Assembly (NCBI RefSeq): GCF_000255495.1
Contig: NZ_AHYZ01000167.1
Location: forward strand, 1-57,896
Direction of reading: 5' to 3'
Length of the DNA: 57,896 nucleotides
Source: Liquorilactobacillus vini DSM 20605
Lineage (GTDB): Bacteria > Bacillota > Bacilli > Lactobacillales > Lactobacillaceae
Shown here piece by piece: positions 9,050-17,504 of this stretch. Below the pieces are notes generated by a model. It had not been told where the DNA came from, ran no database searches, and saw nothing but the letters and a program-made list of their open reading frames with translations. The position numbers and the translations under genes were made by a program. Position 1 is the first letter of the stretch; every line of letters starts with the position of its first letter.

Positions 9050-9514
9050 TTATTGGCTTTGAGTAGCTGTTTTAGCACTTGAAGAGCTGGAAGTACTTGT
9101 TTCTTGCTGATCCGTCGACTGACTGCTGGATGCTGACGAAGGCTGACTGCTGCTAGACTCTTCCCTTGGAGTTGAACTACTTTGTTCATCTTGGTTTTCA
9201 GTTTCATTTTGCTGACTTGACGATTCTTGAACTGAACTTTCAGCCGATGTTTGGCCAGCTTTTTGACTTGATTGCTCCCTCATAGAAGAAGTTTCTGACT
9301 TATCGCTTGACCTTGACTTACTACTGTCATCTTTAATTGAACTAACTGAGCTAGATGATCCCGACACATTACTGCTAGTAGTTGATGAAATTTTAGCTGG
9401 TTGTCCCTCGGAAGTATGAGTAGCTGTATTGACTACGACATTTGTCGCACCTAAAGCCAAAACAATCGACATAATAGCAAAAGGCGTAATGAATGGTGGC
9501 GTTGAACTTGCCAT
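9050..9514 (-). CDS. Ser-rich single-pass envelope protein, unknown function
   Basis: 154 residues. A short N-terminus leads into one hydrophobic segment (PFAIMSIVLALGATNVVV), followed by about 120 residues of almost pure Ser/Thr/Gln/Glu low complexity with no hydrophobic stretch. This is the composition of an extracytoplasmic, probably O-glycosylated or wall-spanning stalk; there is no LPXTG motif and no folded domain. GGAG precedes the ATG by about 9 nt. It sits directly upstream of the membrane protein gene at 8236-9033 in the same direction, suggesting a two-gene envelope unit. Function is unknown. Confidence 0.7.
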   Translation of the reverse strand: MASSTPPFITPFAIMSIVLALGATNVVVNTATHTSEGQPAKISSTTSSNVSGSSSSVSSIKDDSSKSRSSDKSETSSMREQSSQKAGQTSAESSVQESSSQQNETENQDEQSSSTPREESSSSQPSSASSSQSTDQQETSTSSSSSAKTATQSQ

Positions 9515-9583
9515 CTAAATCGCTCCATTTCTAATAAATTCCGTTATTGAATAACGTAAGTCATTTTTTTTGAGAATGCAAGG

Positions 9584-10030
9584 TTATTTTTTTGAATTTT
9601 TTACTAAGCTTGCACATTTAGAACATAACCCATACAGTTCAAAATGATGACCTTCTATTTGACATCCTGGTAATTGTTCAGCAAAGAAATCCATTGGACA
9701 CATTTTGAGTTCCTGAACTTGGCCACAGCGGCGACAAATAAAATGATGATGATGCTGATGAACAAAATCACACTGGTATTTGACCATAGTATTGCCATTT
9801 TTAATCCGTTGTTCCACAATGCCCATTTCATCAAATTCTTTAAGGTTACGATAAATTGTATTATGGCTCATTCCCGGATACAGTTGGTGTAAATATTCAT
9901 CAACTGTTGTAATATCAACATATTGATCGCGAAAGCCACTTAAATACTTTAACAAGCTCTGACGTTGCTTAGTAATCCGGTAACCATTTTTTTGTAAAAT
10001 CTTGATTGCTACATCAACCACTGCCTTCAT
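9584..10030 (-). CDS. Fur-family metal-responsive transcriptional regulator
   Basis: Dimeric metalloregulator. The N-terminal winged helix runs GYRITKQRQSLLKYL through SHNTIYRNLKEFDEMGIVEQR (recognition helix). The dimerisation domain has the His-rich metal cluster HQHHHHFIC and two CxxC pairs for structural zinc (CRRC and CSKC). The pattern fits Fur or Zur better than PerR, but the metal cannot be decided from sequence. An upstream TTG (10051) would add seven residues without a good Shine-Dalgarno; I use ATG 10030 after AAAGGGAG, giving 148 residues, although the spacing is tight. Confidence 0.88.
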   Translation of the reverse strand: MKAVVDVAIKILQKNGYRITKQRQSLLKYLSGFRDQYVDITTVDEYLHQLYPGMSHNTIYRNLKEFDEMGIVEQRIKNGNTMVKYQCDFVHQHHHHFICRRCGQVQELKMCPMDFFAEQLPGCQIEGHHFELYGLCSKCASLVKNSKK

Positions 10031-10083
10031 ACTCCCTTTAAAAGATAACAATTACTATTAAGTTAAGTATACCACAGGCCAAT

Positions 10084-10638
10084 TTAATTGTCCGAATGTA
10101 CGTTTGCTTGAACTAGCAACTGTGCAATCAATCTGCGGGTAGTTTCCCACCTGTTATTTTTCAATATCCAGCATTTGCCCTGCAAACCTGCTGGCAGTTT
10201 TAAGTCACGCTGTCCCTCACGGCTTTGCAAATGCAAGCGGCCATCCACCCCGCGCTGCAGCAGTCGCTGATCTAATTGTGGCGCTGAACTAGTGATATAC
10301 CAGCAGATTGCTTGGCGACCAAATTTCTGCAAATAGGTTTCCGCTCCTTTGGTATCAAGAATAATTACCGCCTGATCAGCAGCTTTCCAAACAAGCTTCA
10401 AAGCTTCAAGCGAAGAACCATACCAATAATGATCGTACTTAACGTATTCCAAGAGTTGCTGAGCAAAAAATGATTTCTCGGTTTCAAAGTAATAGTCCCG
10501 TCCAGTCTGCTCATTAAAACGAGGTTTCCTGGTTGTGTGGGTAATGACCCGTTTAAAACCAGCGGCTTGCACTAAATAATTGGCAATTGTTGTTTTTCCG
10601 ACTCCTGGTGGCCCACAAAGAATCAATATTTTCTTCAT
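10084..10638 (-). CDS. Guanylate-kinase-like nucleotide kinase
   Basis: 184-residue P-loop protein. MKKILILCGPPGVGKTT is the Walker A; ITHTTRKPRF matches the guanylate-kinase THTTRxPR segment that contacts the nucleotide; RDYYFETEKSFF and YDHYWYGSSLEAL correspond to the GMP-binding region. It is shorter and more divergent than the essential Gmk (about 205 residues), particularly in the C-terminal third, so it is probably a paralogue rather than Gmk itself. AGGAGT precedes the ATG. It lies 32 nt upstream of the fur-type start region in the same direction and may be co-transcribed with it. Confidence 0.75.
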   Translation of the reverse strand: MKKILILCGPPGVGKTTIANYLVQAAGFKRVITHTTRKPRFNEQTGRDYYFETEKSFFAQQLLEYVKYDHYWYGSSLEALKLVWKAADQAVIILDTKGAETYLQKFGRQAICWYITSSAPQLDQRLLQRGVDGRLHLQSREGQRDLKLPAGLQGKCWILKNNRWETTRRLIAQLLVQANVHSDN

Positions 10639-10760
10639 AAATTCTAACTCCTATGCAAAAAATTTGAAAAAATCCTCGCCCAGTCCTAAGTTAAACTTGT
10701 GGTGGTTGATCTCTAAATAGATTGTACTACCATTATTAATATTTTTTAGGAGGGAGTTAG

Positions 10761-10928
10761 ATGGATTTTTGGAAAAGAAATCACAAATGGTACTCTTTAG
10801 CCTTAGATACCAAAAAACAAGTTTTTATTGCTCAAGCAAATGCTGATCCACAGTTAAAAGTTGAAGCTTCAACAATCGAAGGAGCCTTAAATCAATTAAA
10901 GCAATTAACAAAGGATGCTCATGAATAA
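10761..10928 (+). CDS. Small hypothetical protein, 55 aa
   Basis: A short ORF in the gap between the divergent kinase gene and the permease gene. It has an excellent Shine-Dalgarno AGGAGGG (10748-10754) six nt before ATG 10761, starts MDFWKRNHKWYSLALDT and ends QLKQLTKDAHE. It is followed 38 nt later by an intrinsic terminator, so it looks like a complete single-gene unit. The product is soluble and weakly basic with a helical C-terminal half. No family is recognised. Confidence 0.72.
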   Translation: MDFWKRNHKWYSLALDTKKQVFIAQANADPQLKVEASTIEGALNQLKQLTKDAHE

Positions 10929-10965
10929 ATTCAAAGCTAATTTGATCAACCGTTTTTCATTCAAC

Positions 10966-11002
10966 CCATCGCCTTAGGTTAACAACCAGGCGATGGTTTT
11001 TT
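10966..11002 (+). terminator. Intrinsic terminator after the 55-aa gene
   Basis: CCATCGCCT (10966-10974) pairs perfectly with AGGCGATGG (10988-10996), followed by TTTTTT. It isolates the small gene from the amino-acid permease. Confidence 0.88.
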
Positions 11003-11040
11003 AATTGTTTTCTTAACTAAACTTAACTTTGAAAATATAT

Positions 11041-11070
11041 TTGACATTTTACTTTAATTATGGGTAATAT
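11041..11070 (+). promoter_or_regulatory. Promoter of the amino-acid permease gene
   Basis: Consensus TTGACA (11041-11046) and TAATAT (11065-11070) with 18-nt spacing, 44 nt before the TTG start of the permease. Confidence 0.65.
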
Positions 11071-11113
11071 CATTAAGTATAACATTTTATTCTTAATTAA
11101 AGAGGGGATCTAG

Positions 11114-12511
11114 TTGAGTCTTAAAGAGCGGATTTTCAGGAAGGAAAGTTTGACTCGCTATCTGGATAAAGATGGGCGTTTAGTAAAATCAATGGGGGCT
11201 GGTGACCTAATTGCATTGGGAATTGGTGCAGTAATTGGCACTGGGATCTTCATTCTTCCAGGAACTGTAGCAGCTTTGCATAGTGGTCCGGGAATTATCC
11301 TTTCCTTTGTGATTGCGGCAATTGTTTGTTCAACAGCAGCGATGTGTTACGCTGAATTTTCTTCAGCTTTGCCAATTGCAGGAAGTGCTTATTCATTTGG
11401 CAATGTAGTCTTTGGTGAAATTATCGGCTGGTTTTTAGGTTGGGCCTTGATTCTCGAATACATGCTGGCTGTTGCCGCTGTTTCTACTGGCTGGGCCGCT
11501 TATTTTAACTCATTTATCGCCGGCTTTGGGGTCAAGCTTCCTCAAGCTATCAGCGGCTATTTTGATCCGGCTCATGGGACTTATGTTAATTTAGTTGCAA
11601 TTTTAATCGTCTTATTGATTTCATTTATTTTATCCCAAGGAGTCAAGACTTCCGTTCATATCAATAATTTGATCGTTTTGATCAAGATCGCAATTATTAT
11701 TATTTTCTTGCTAGTTGGGATGTTTTATATTAAACCGGCTAACTGGCATCCCTTCTTGCCATTTGGAATCAACGGCGTTTTCACCGGTGCCAGTCTGGTT
11801 TTCTTTGCTTACTTAGGTTTTGATGCCGTTTCAGCCTCCGCTGCTGAAGTTAAAAATCCTAAGAAAAATATGCCAATTGGAGTTTTGGGAACTTTGATCA
11901 TTTGCACGATTCTTTACATTTTGGTTTCGATCGTCTTAACTGGAATGGTTTCTTACAAGAAATTAAATGTTGCTAATCCTGTTTCTTTTGCCTTGCAATA
12001 CGTCAATCAAAACTGGGCTGCTGGCATTATTTCCCTAGGTGCTTTAGCCGGTATGTTCACCATGATGGTTACCATGATTTTCAGCAGTTCGCGGTTAATT
12101 TATTCAATTGGCCGCGATGGCCTATTGCCAAAATTTCTTGGTGAGGTCAGTCCCAAGCACCGCATCCCTAGCAATGCAATGCTGATCGTGACAATCGTGA
12201 TTAGTTTGATGGGAGGCTTTGTTTCTTTAGACCAGTTAACTAATTTGGTTAATATTGGGACTTTGATTGCTTTCACTTTTGTCTCAATCGGAATTATTCC
12301 TTTACGTAAACGTCAAGATATTCCCAATAACGATGGTTTCAAAGTTCCGTTTTATCCAATCTTACCAATTATTTCCGCCTTATTATGCATCTTAATGATG
12401 ACTAAATTGTCAATTGAAACTTGGATCGCCTCAATCGTTTGGTTTATTATTGGGATGATCATTTACTTTAGCTATGGTATTCGCCACAGTCAGTTAGCTA
12501 AAAAAGATTAA
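11114..12511 (+). CDS. APC-family amino-acid permease (CAT/YfnA type)
   Basis: Secondary amino-acid transporter of the cytoplasmic membrane, 465 residues with about 12 membrane helices. The N-terminus carries the APC consensus GIGAVIGTGIFILPGT in helix 1, and the charged tail precedes it (SLTRYLDKDGRLVKSMGAGDL), as in YfnA and the cationic amino-acid transporter (CAT) subfamily. The substrate cannot be read from sequence. TTG start 11114 is supported by GAGGGG just upstream. It is flanked by its own promoter and a terminator, so it is monocistronic. Confidence 0.9.
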   Translation: MSLKERIFRKESLTRYLDKDGRLVKSMGAGDLIALGIGAVIGTGIFILPGTVAALHSGPGIILSFVIAAIVCSTAAMCYAEFSSALPIAGSAYSFGNVVFGEIIGWFLGWALILEYMLAVAAVSTGWAAYFNSFIAGFGVKLPQAISGYFDPAHGTYVNLVAILIVLLISFILSQGVKTSVHINNLIVLIKIAIIIIFLLVGMFYIKPANWHPFLPFGINGVFTGASLVFFAYLGFDAVSASAAEVKNPKKNMPIGVLGTLIICTILYILVSIVLTGMVSYKKLNVANPVSFALQYVNQNWAAGIISLGALAGMFTMMVTMIFSSSRLIYSIGRDGLLPKFLGEVSPKHRIPSNAMLIVTIVISLMGGFVSLDQLTNLVNIGTLIAFTFVSIGIIPLRKRQDIPNNDGFKVPFYPILPIISALLCILMMTKLSIETWIASIVWFIIGMIIYFSYGIRHSQLAKKD

Positions 12512-12524
12512 CGCAAAATATTAG

Positions 12525-12560
12525 CTGCCGTTTAGTTTAAAACTAGCCGGCAGTTTTTTT
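12525..12560 (+). terminator. Intrinsic terminator after the permease
   Basis: CTGCCG (12525-12530) with CGGCAG (12548-12553), extended internally by TAGTTT/AAACTA with a small mismatch, followed by seven T. A TATAAT at 12563-12568 directly after it is the probable -10 of pepX. Confidence 0.85.
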
Positions 12561-12601
12561 GTTATAATGATGCTAATAAATGGATTCCTGGGAGGCCTAT
12601 T

Positions 12602-15007
12602 ATGTACAATAATCAATTTGCTCGGTTAAAATTATCATTACCCGCTAAAATCGCTGAGCTAAAAAAAATTGCTTTTTTAGATGATCAACTGCTAGCTTTG
12701 CAAGATCCCACTGAACTTTGGCGGCAATTGCTTAGCAAAGCTTTTCCACAAGCAAAATCTTCAACTGCTAAACAAGCCAAACTTGCCTCTTTAGCAGCTA
12801 CTGCTGACAAAGATTTATTAACTTATTTAAAAACTGAACAGCCCGTCACTGTCACGAGTTTTTATAATGTTGCTTTACAGTTATTGGGGTTTTTGCCAGT
12901 AACTGATTTTGAACTCGACCAACCGTTAAAAATGATGCGTCAAACTAATCTCTCCTACAATGAAGTGCTGCAAACACCCCAAGATGTGATTGCTGCTTGG
13001 TATGATCTATTAACTACTTCAACTAAACTAGGCCAAACTTGGTTAGATAAACTGGCAGGTGATGGATATTTTGCTAACTGGCAAAACGTTACCCAACCGC
13101 TTTTCTTCAACGGCAAAGCGCAGCCGATTTTTGCAACTTCAAAATTGCTTTATGAAACAGTCTACGTCGAAACCGATTTGGATACTGACGAAGATGGTCA
13201 GGCTGATTTAGTCAAAGTTGATCTGATCCGGCCAGTCGAAACGCAAACTGGTTTGAAAGTGCCAGTTTTATTTACGGCCAGTCCATACAACCAAGGAACC
13301 AATGATCAAGCTGCTGATAAATTGATGCATAAAATGAACGTCCCACTGACTCACAAAAAGCCGGGTAGCGAAGACTTAACGCCCCCAACTGTTCCAACAG
13401 CAACTCCTAAAAAGCGGCCTGTCAATGGGATAACGCCGACTGCTCAAGAAACTTTTAGTGATGAATTTGGCTACAGTTTAAATGACTACTTTTTAGCTCG
13501 TGGTTTTGCCGTTGTTTACTCGGCTGGAATTGGAACTAAAGATTCTGACGGCTTGCGAACTTGCGGTACCGCGGCTGAAACACAAGCGGCCAAAGCTGTC
13601 ATCGAATGGCTGCATGGAGATCGCGTGGCTTTTGTCAGTCGCTCCTCCCAGCAAGCAATCAAAGCTTGGTGGTCAAATGGTCAAGTTGCCATGACCGGTA
13701 AATCATATTTAGGGACTTTGGCTACTGCGGTCGCAACCACTGGAGTCAAAGGCTTGAAAACGGTAATTGCTGAAGCCGCCATTTCCAGCTGGTATGATTA
13801 TTACCGTGATGGTGGTTTGGTCGTCGCTCCTGGTGGATTTCCCGGTGAAGATGCTGATGTTTTGGCCTTGGAATGTCAAAGCCGTCAGCAGGTCTACGGT
13901 GACTTTTTGCGGGTCAAAAAAATAGCAGCGCAAAAATTGACGGCCATAACAGCTGGTCAAGATCGTTCTAGTGGTAATTACAATGCTTTTTGGGATCAAC
14001 GCAATTACTTGAAAGACTTTTCGAAAATCAAGGCTGATGTTATTTTGGTCCACGGTTTAAATGATTGGAATGTCAAGCCTCGCAATGCCTATCAATCCTG
14101 GGAGAAGCTTCAAAAATTGCCCATCAGCCAGAAGTTAATCTTACATCAAGGTCAGCATATCTACATTAATCAGCTGCGTTCGCTAGACTTTACTGATCTG
14201 ATGAATCTTTGGCTATCATATGAACTTTATGGGATTGCTAATCAGGCACCGCAGCTCATTCCCCAAGTTTTAGTTCAGGATAATACCCAAATTGAAAAAT
14301 GGCAGGCTTACGACAATTGGAAGACAGCTAAAACAGTTAAGTTTTATTTAAAACCAGCGCAATTAACTACTGACCAGTCTACTCAACATATCGTTAGTTT
14401 TAATGATCAATTACCAGCTGAAAAATTCACTTACTACCAGCAGCAGCCAGCTGCCTGGGAACATGACTTGCTTGAATCTAAAGCAACCTCGCCATTGCAA
14501 AAACATAAGCTAATCTTTACTAGTCAGCCGTTACCACAAGATGTTTTATTGCGCGGTGTGCCACACGTTAAGTTGCAAGTCGCGGTTAATAGCGATCATG
14601 GTTTACTAAGTTTAATGCTGGTCGATTACGGTCAAGCTAAGCGGCTGCGCTCAGCTCCCAGTGTGCTGTCAATGGATCAATTGCAACTGGGATACCATTG
14701 GCAAACTGCCAGTCCAGTTGATTTTCGATTAGAAAAAAATCCTAGCCCTTGGAAAATGATCACCAAAGGCCATCTAAATCTACAAAATCGCCAACATCCT
14801 TGGCAAGTTGATGAATTAAAAGCTAATACTTTCTATTCACTTCAAATTGATTTGCAACCAATGTTTTATCATTTGCCAGCTGGACGCCAATTAGGGTTGA
14901 TCGTTTATGCAACTGATTTTGGCATGACTGTTCGTGGCAATCAAGATCTAACATATTCATTGCAATTGGCAGATTGTCAATTAGAACTTCCAGTAAGTAA
15001 CTTTTGA
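12602..15007 (+). CDS. pepX: Xaa-Pro dipeptidyl-peptidase PepX
   Basis: Cytoplasmic serine peptidase (family S15) that removes X-Pro dipeptides, a key step in using proline-rich peptides imported by Opp. The 801 residues include the helical N-terminal domain and an alpha/beta-hydrolase core with nucleophile GKSYLGT (Ser at about 368), Asp in HGLNDWNV (about 488) and His in HQGQHIYI (about 519), then the C-terminal jelly-roll domain (SLQIDLQPMFYHLPAGRQLGL region). GGGAGG lies just before ATG 12602. The next gene is pepI, so two proline-specific peptidases are adjacent. Confidence 0.97.
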   Translation: MYNNQFARLKLSLPAKIAELKKIAFLDDQLLALQDPTELWRQLLSKAFPQAKSSTAKQAKLASLAATADKDLLTYLKTEQPVTVTSFYNVALQLLGFLPVTDFELDQPLKMMRQTNLSYNEVLQTPQDVIAAWYDLLTTSTKLGQTWLDKLAGDGYFANWQNVTQPLFFNGKAQPIFATSKLLYETVYVETDLDTDEDGQADLVKVDLIRPVETQTGLKVPVLFTASPYNQGTNDQAADKLMHKMNVPLTHKKPGSEDLTPPTVPTATPKKRPVNGITPTAQETFSDEFGYSLNDYFLARGFAVVYSAGIGTKDSDGLRTCGTAAETQAAKAVIEWLHGDRVAFVSRSSQQAIKAWWSNGQVAMTGKSYLGTLATAVATTGVKGLKTVIAEAAISSWYDYYRDGGLVVAPGGFPGEDADVLALECQSRQQVYGDFLRVKKIAAQKLTAITAGQDRSSGNYNAFWDQRNYLKDFSKIKADVILVHGLNDWNVKPRNAYQSWEKLQKLPISQKLILHQGQHIYINQLRSLDFTDLMNLWLSYELYGIANQAPQLIPQVLVQDNTQIEKWQAYDNWKTAKTVKFYLKPAQLTTDQSTQHIVSFNDQLPAEKFTYYQQQPAAWEHDLLESKATSPLQKHKLIFTSQPLPQDVLLRGVPHVKLQVAVNSDHGLLSLMLVDYGQAKRLRSAPSVLSMDQLQLGYHWQTASPVDFRLEKNPSPWKMITKGHLNLQNRQHPWQVDELKANTFYSLQIDLQPMFYHLPAGRQLGLIVYATDFGMTVRGNQDLTYSLQLADCQLELPVSNF

Positions 15008-15010
15008 TCT

Positions 15011-15040
15011 TTGTTTGCAAATTAAAATCTATGCTATGAT
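15011..15040 (+). promoter_or_regulatory. Promoter of pepI
   Basis: Extended -10 TGCTATGAT (TATGAT at 15035-15040) with a weak TTGTTT (-35, 15011-15016) 18 nt upstream. It overlaps the pepX stop region, so pepI can be expressed separately. Confidence 0.45.
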
Positions 15041-15072
15041 TAAGTTAAACTTACTAGGAATCAGGTGGAAAA

Positions 15073-15978
15073 ATGAAACAAGGAACTACAATTTTAACTT
15101 TAAATAATGGTTATCATCTCTGGACTCATACCGAAGGCCAGGGTAAAATCAAATTGCTTTGTTTGCATGGCGGACCAGGAGGTAATCATGAATACTATGA
15201 AAATTTTGCTGACCAGCTAAAAGAGCTTGGGGTGCAAGTAACGATGTACGATCAGTTGGGATCATGGTATTCTGATCAACCAGATTTTTCTAAGCAGAAA
15301 AATATTGATAAGTTTTTAAATATGGACTATTTCATCAGTGAAGTCGAAGAAGTTCGGCAACAACTTGGACTTGATCAATTTTATCTAATTGGTCAATCTT
15401 GGGGTGGAATTTTAACTCAGGAATACGCCTTGCGTTATCAAGAACATCTTAAAGGCATCATTATTTCCAGTATGACAGATAATATTGCTGAATATGTCAC
15501 CAATATCAATGCGATCCGCGAAAAAGAATTCTCAGCAGCCGATCTAGCTTTCATGAAGGAATGTGAAGCAAAGAACAGCTATGATAATCAACGTTATCAA
15601 AGCTTAATTGATGAACTGAATCGCGGCTACGTCGATCGCAAGCAGCCACCGGCCATTTCACACTTGACTAATACAGTGGCAACTGATGTCTACAATTATT
15701 TCCAAGGTGATAATGAATTCGTTGTTACCGGCAAGTTAAAAGGCTGGGATCGCCGCAAGGAGATTCATAAAATTCAGGTGCCAACTTTATTGACTTTTGG
15801 CGAACACGAAACAATGCCATTAGCAACTGCTCGCCGAATGGCCCAAACAATTCCACATGCTCGTTTAGCGACAACTCCTAATGGCGGTCATCATCATATG
15901 ATCGACAATGCACCAGTTTACTTTGATCATTTAAAGCAATTCTTACGTGATGTGGAAAGTGGTAATTTTACTGATTAA
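15073..15978 (+). CDS. pepI: Proline iminopeptidase PepI
   Basis: Alpha/beta-hydrolase (S33) releasing N-terminal proline from peptides. HGGPGG (about residues 32-37) forms the oxyanion hole, GQSWGG (107-112) holds nucleophile Ser109, and GGHHHMID near the C-terminus supplies His. At the usual acid position the sequence reads FGEHET, where many relatives have Asp; the neighbouring Glu may serve. At 301 residues it is the normal length. AGGTGG precedes ATG 15073, and a terminator follows directly. Confidence 0.93.
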   Translation: MKQGTTILTLNNGYHLWTHTEGQGKIKLLCLHGGPGGNHEYYENFADQLKELGVQVTMYDQLGSWYSDQPDFSKQKNIDKFLNMDYFISEVEEVRQQLGLDQFYLIGQSWGGILTQEYALRYQEHLKGIIISSMTDNIAEYVTNINAIREKEFSAADLAFMKECEAKNSYDNQRYQSLIDELNRGYVDRKQPPAISHLTNTVATDVYNYFQGDNEFVVTGKLKGWDRRKEIHKIQVPTLLTFGEHETMPLATARRMAQTIPHARLATTPNGGHHHMIDNAPVYFDHLKQFLRDVESGNFTD

Positions 15979-15985
15979 CCATGAG

Positions 15986-16015
15986 GCATCGAGTTCAAAT
16001 ACTCGGTGCTTTTTT
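15986..16015 (+). terminator. Intrinsic terminator after pepI
   Basis: GCATCGAGT (15986-15994) pairs with ACTCGGTGC (16001-16009) with one G-T pair, 6-nt loop, then TTTTTT. Confidence 0.88.
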
Positions 16016-16056
16016 GATCAGCTGGTTGAGTATAATTAGCTCAAGCAGTTGATTTT

Positions 16057-16166
16057 TGCTATAATGATTTTCGAAATGTGAAGACAAAATCGCCGGGTTT
16101 TGTAAAAAAATAGCGTTGGCAGTTGACAGGCGATCCTCGGATAAAGACTGACAACAAATTGGGAGG
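16057..16166 (+). promoter_or_regulatory. Promoter and structured leader of the MATE gene
   Basis: A perfect extended -10, TGCTATAAT (TATAAT 16060-16065), implies a transcript start near 16072 and a leader of about 100 nt. The leader folds as hairpin 1 (ACAAAA 16084-16089 with TTTTGT 16098-16103, loop tcgccggg) and hairpin 2 (GTTGGCAGTT 16115-16124 with GACTGACAAC 16146-16155, one mismatch). TCGCC in loop 1 is complementary to GGCGA (16129-16133) in loop 2, allowing a kissing interaction. The Shine-Dalgarno GGGAGG (16161-16166) begins six nt after hairpin 2. I do not recognise a known riboswitch class. Confidence 0.5.
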
Positions 16167-16174
16167 TTATTTTT

Positions 16175-17491
16175 TTGCAACAGCCATCATTATTACGTGA
16201 AAGCACTGGCTATATTTTACGAAATATTGCTGCTTCACTGGGAATTTCACTTTACGTAATTATTGATACTTTGTTTATTGCAACTGCTGCTGGTTCTATG
16301 GGGTTGGCAGCTTTAAATATCGTTTTGCCAGTATTTAATTTTATTAGCTCAATTGGTTTATTGCTTGGGATCGGTGGTTCAACGATCTATTCCATGAATA
16401 AGCTGCGCCAGCCGCAAAAAGTCGCTAGTCTTTATGGTCAGTTGCTGATCTTTGGCGTGATTTTAGGAATCAGTTTTACCTTGCTTTGCAACTTAGCTAC
16501 TCGGCCATTATTGTTATTTCTAGGTGCGAATCAGCAAACATTACCATTGGCAAGCAGTTATTTGCGTATTATTTCATTAAGCACCACTTTTTATATCATT
16601 AATTATCTTTCAGTCAATTTTGTCCGCAATGATGGCAATCCTCGGCTAACAATGCTGGCGACTCTGTCAGAAACCAGCCTGGTGATCATTTTGGATTACT
16701 TGTTTATTTTTGTCTTTGGCTGGGGAATGAATGGTGCTGCCTGGGCCACTTTATTTTCACCGACGAGCAGTTTATTGATTTTGACGCGCCACCGAAAATT
16801 TTCGGGCCGCCAGCTGCAGTTGATTTTGACTTGGCCGCGTCTAACCAATCTTTGGCAAACAGCTAAATTAGGTTTCCCTTCTTTTTTGACCGAAATGAGT
16901 ACTGGGGTCAGTATTTTAGTTTTTAATCTGGTTTTAGGAAAATTAGCTGGCAATTATGCAATTGCTGCTTATGGAGTAATTGCCAATACTGCGTTAGTGC
17001 TTCTGGCCTTCTTTAATGGAGTAGCCATGGGAATTCAGCCGCTAATGGCCCGCGAGTTTGGTCAAAGACATTGGCCGCAAATTAAAGCGATCCTGAAAGA
17101 AGGGATTATAATTTGCTTTTTGATTGCTTGTTTAGGCTATTTAATTCTTTTAATTTTTAAATATCCAATCATTGCTTTATTTGATCAAAGTCACCAGCCT
17201 CGTTTGATTACCTATGCCGCAGCTGGAATTCCGCTTTATTTTATCAGCACTTTTTTTTCCGGGATCAATCTGTGTTTGATGATTTTCTTGATTGCGATCA
17301 ATCAGCCAAAATATTCTTTTTTCTTATCGCTAAATCGGGGCTATTTGATTTTGCTACCAATGATCCTACTAGCAGGAAAACTGGTTGGCTTGCAAGGAGT
17401 CTGGTTAAGTCTGCCACTTACAGAATTAATTGTCTTGCTACTTGGCAGTCTGTTCGTCCGTAACTTTTGGAAAAATCCACCACTAAATTAA
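16175..17491 (+). CDS. MATE-family efflux transporter
   Basis: Multidrug/toxin exporter of the cytoplasmic membrane, 438 residues with about 12 helices arranged as two similar halves. Family features include an N-terminal helix pair around IIDTLFIATAAGSMGLAALNI, VNFVRNDGNPRLTMLATL after helix 4, and NGVAMGIQPLMAREFGQ in the second half. TTG start 16175 lies 8 nt after GGGAGG. The substrate is unknown. The VOC gene starts 13 nt downstream, so the two form an operon. It is preceded by an unusually structured leader. Confidence 0.88.
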   Translation: MQQPSLLRESTGYILRNIAASLGISLYVIIDTLFIATAAGSMGLAALNIVLPVFNFISSIGLLLGIGGSTIYSMNKLRQPQKVASLYGQLLIFGVILGISFTLLCNLATRPLLLFLGANQQTLPLASSYLRIISLSTTFYIINYLSVNFVRNDGNPRLTMLATLSETSLVIILDYLFIFVFGWGMNGAAWATLFSPTSSLLILTRHRKFSGRQLQLILTWPRLTNLWQTAKLGFPSFLTEMSTGVSILVFNLVLGKLAGNYAIAAYGVIANTALVLLAFFNGVAMGIQPLMAREFGQRHWPQIKAILKEGIIICFLIACLGYLILLIFKYPIIALFDQSHQPRLITYAAAGIPLYFISTFFSGINLCLMIFLIAINQPKYSFFLSLNRGYLILLPMILLAGKLVGLQGVWLSLPLTELIVLLLGSLFVRNFWKNPPLN

Positions 17492-17504
17492 GGAGCTTTA
17501 ACTA

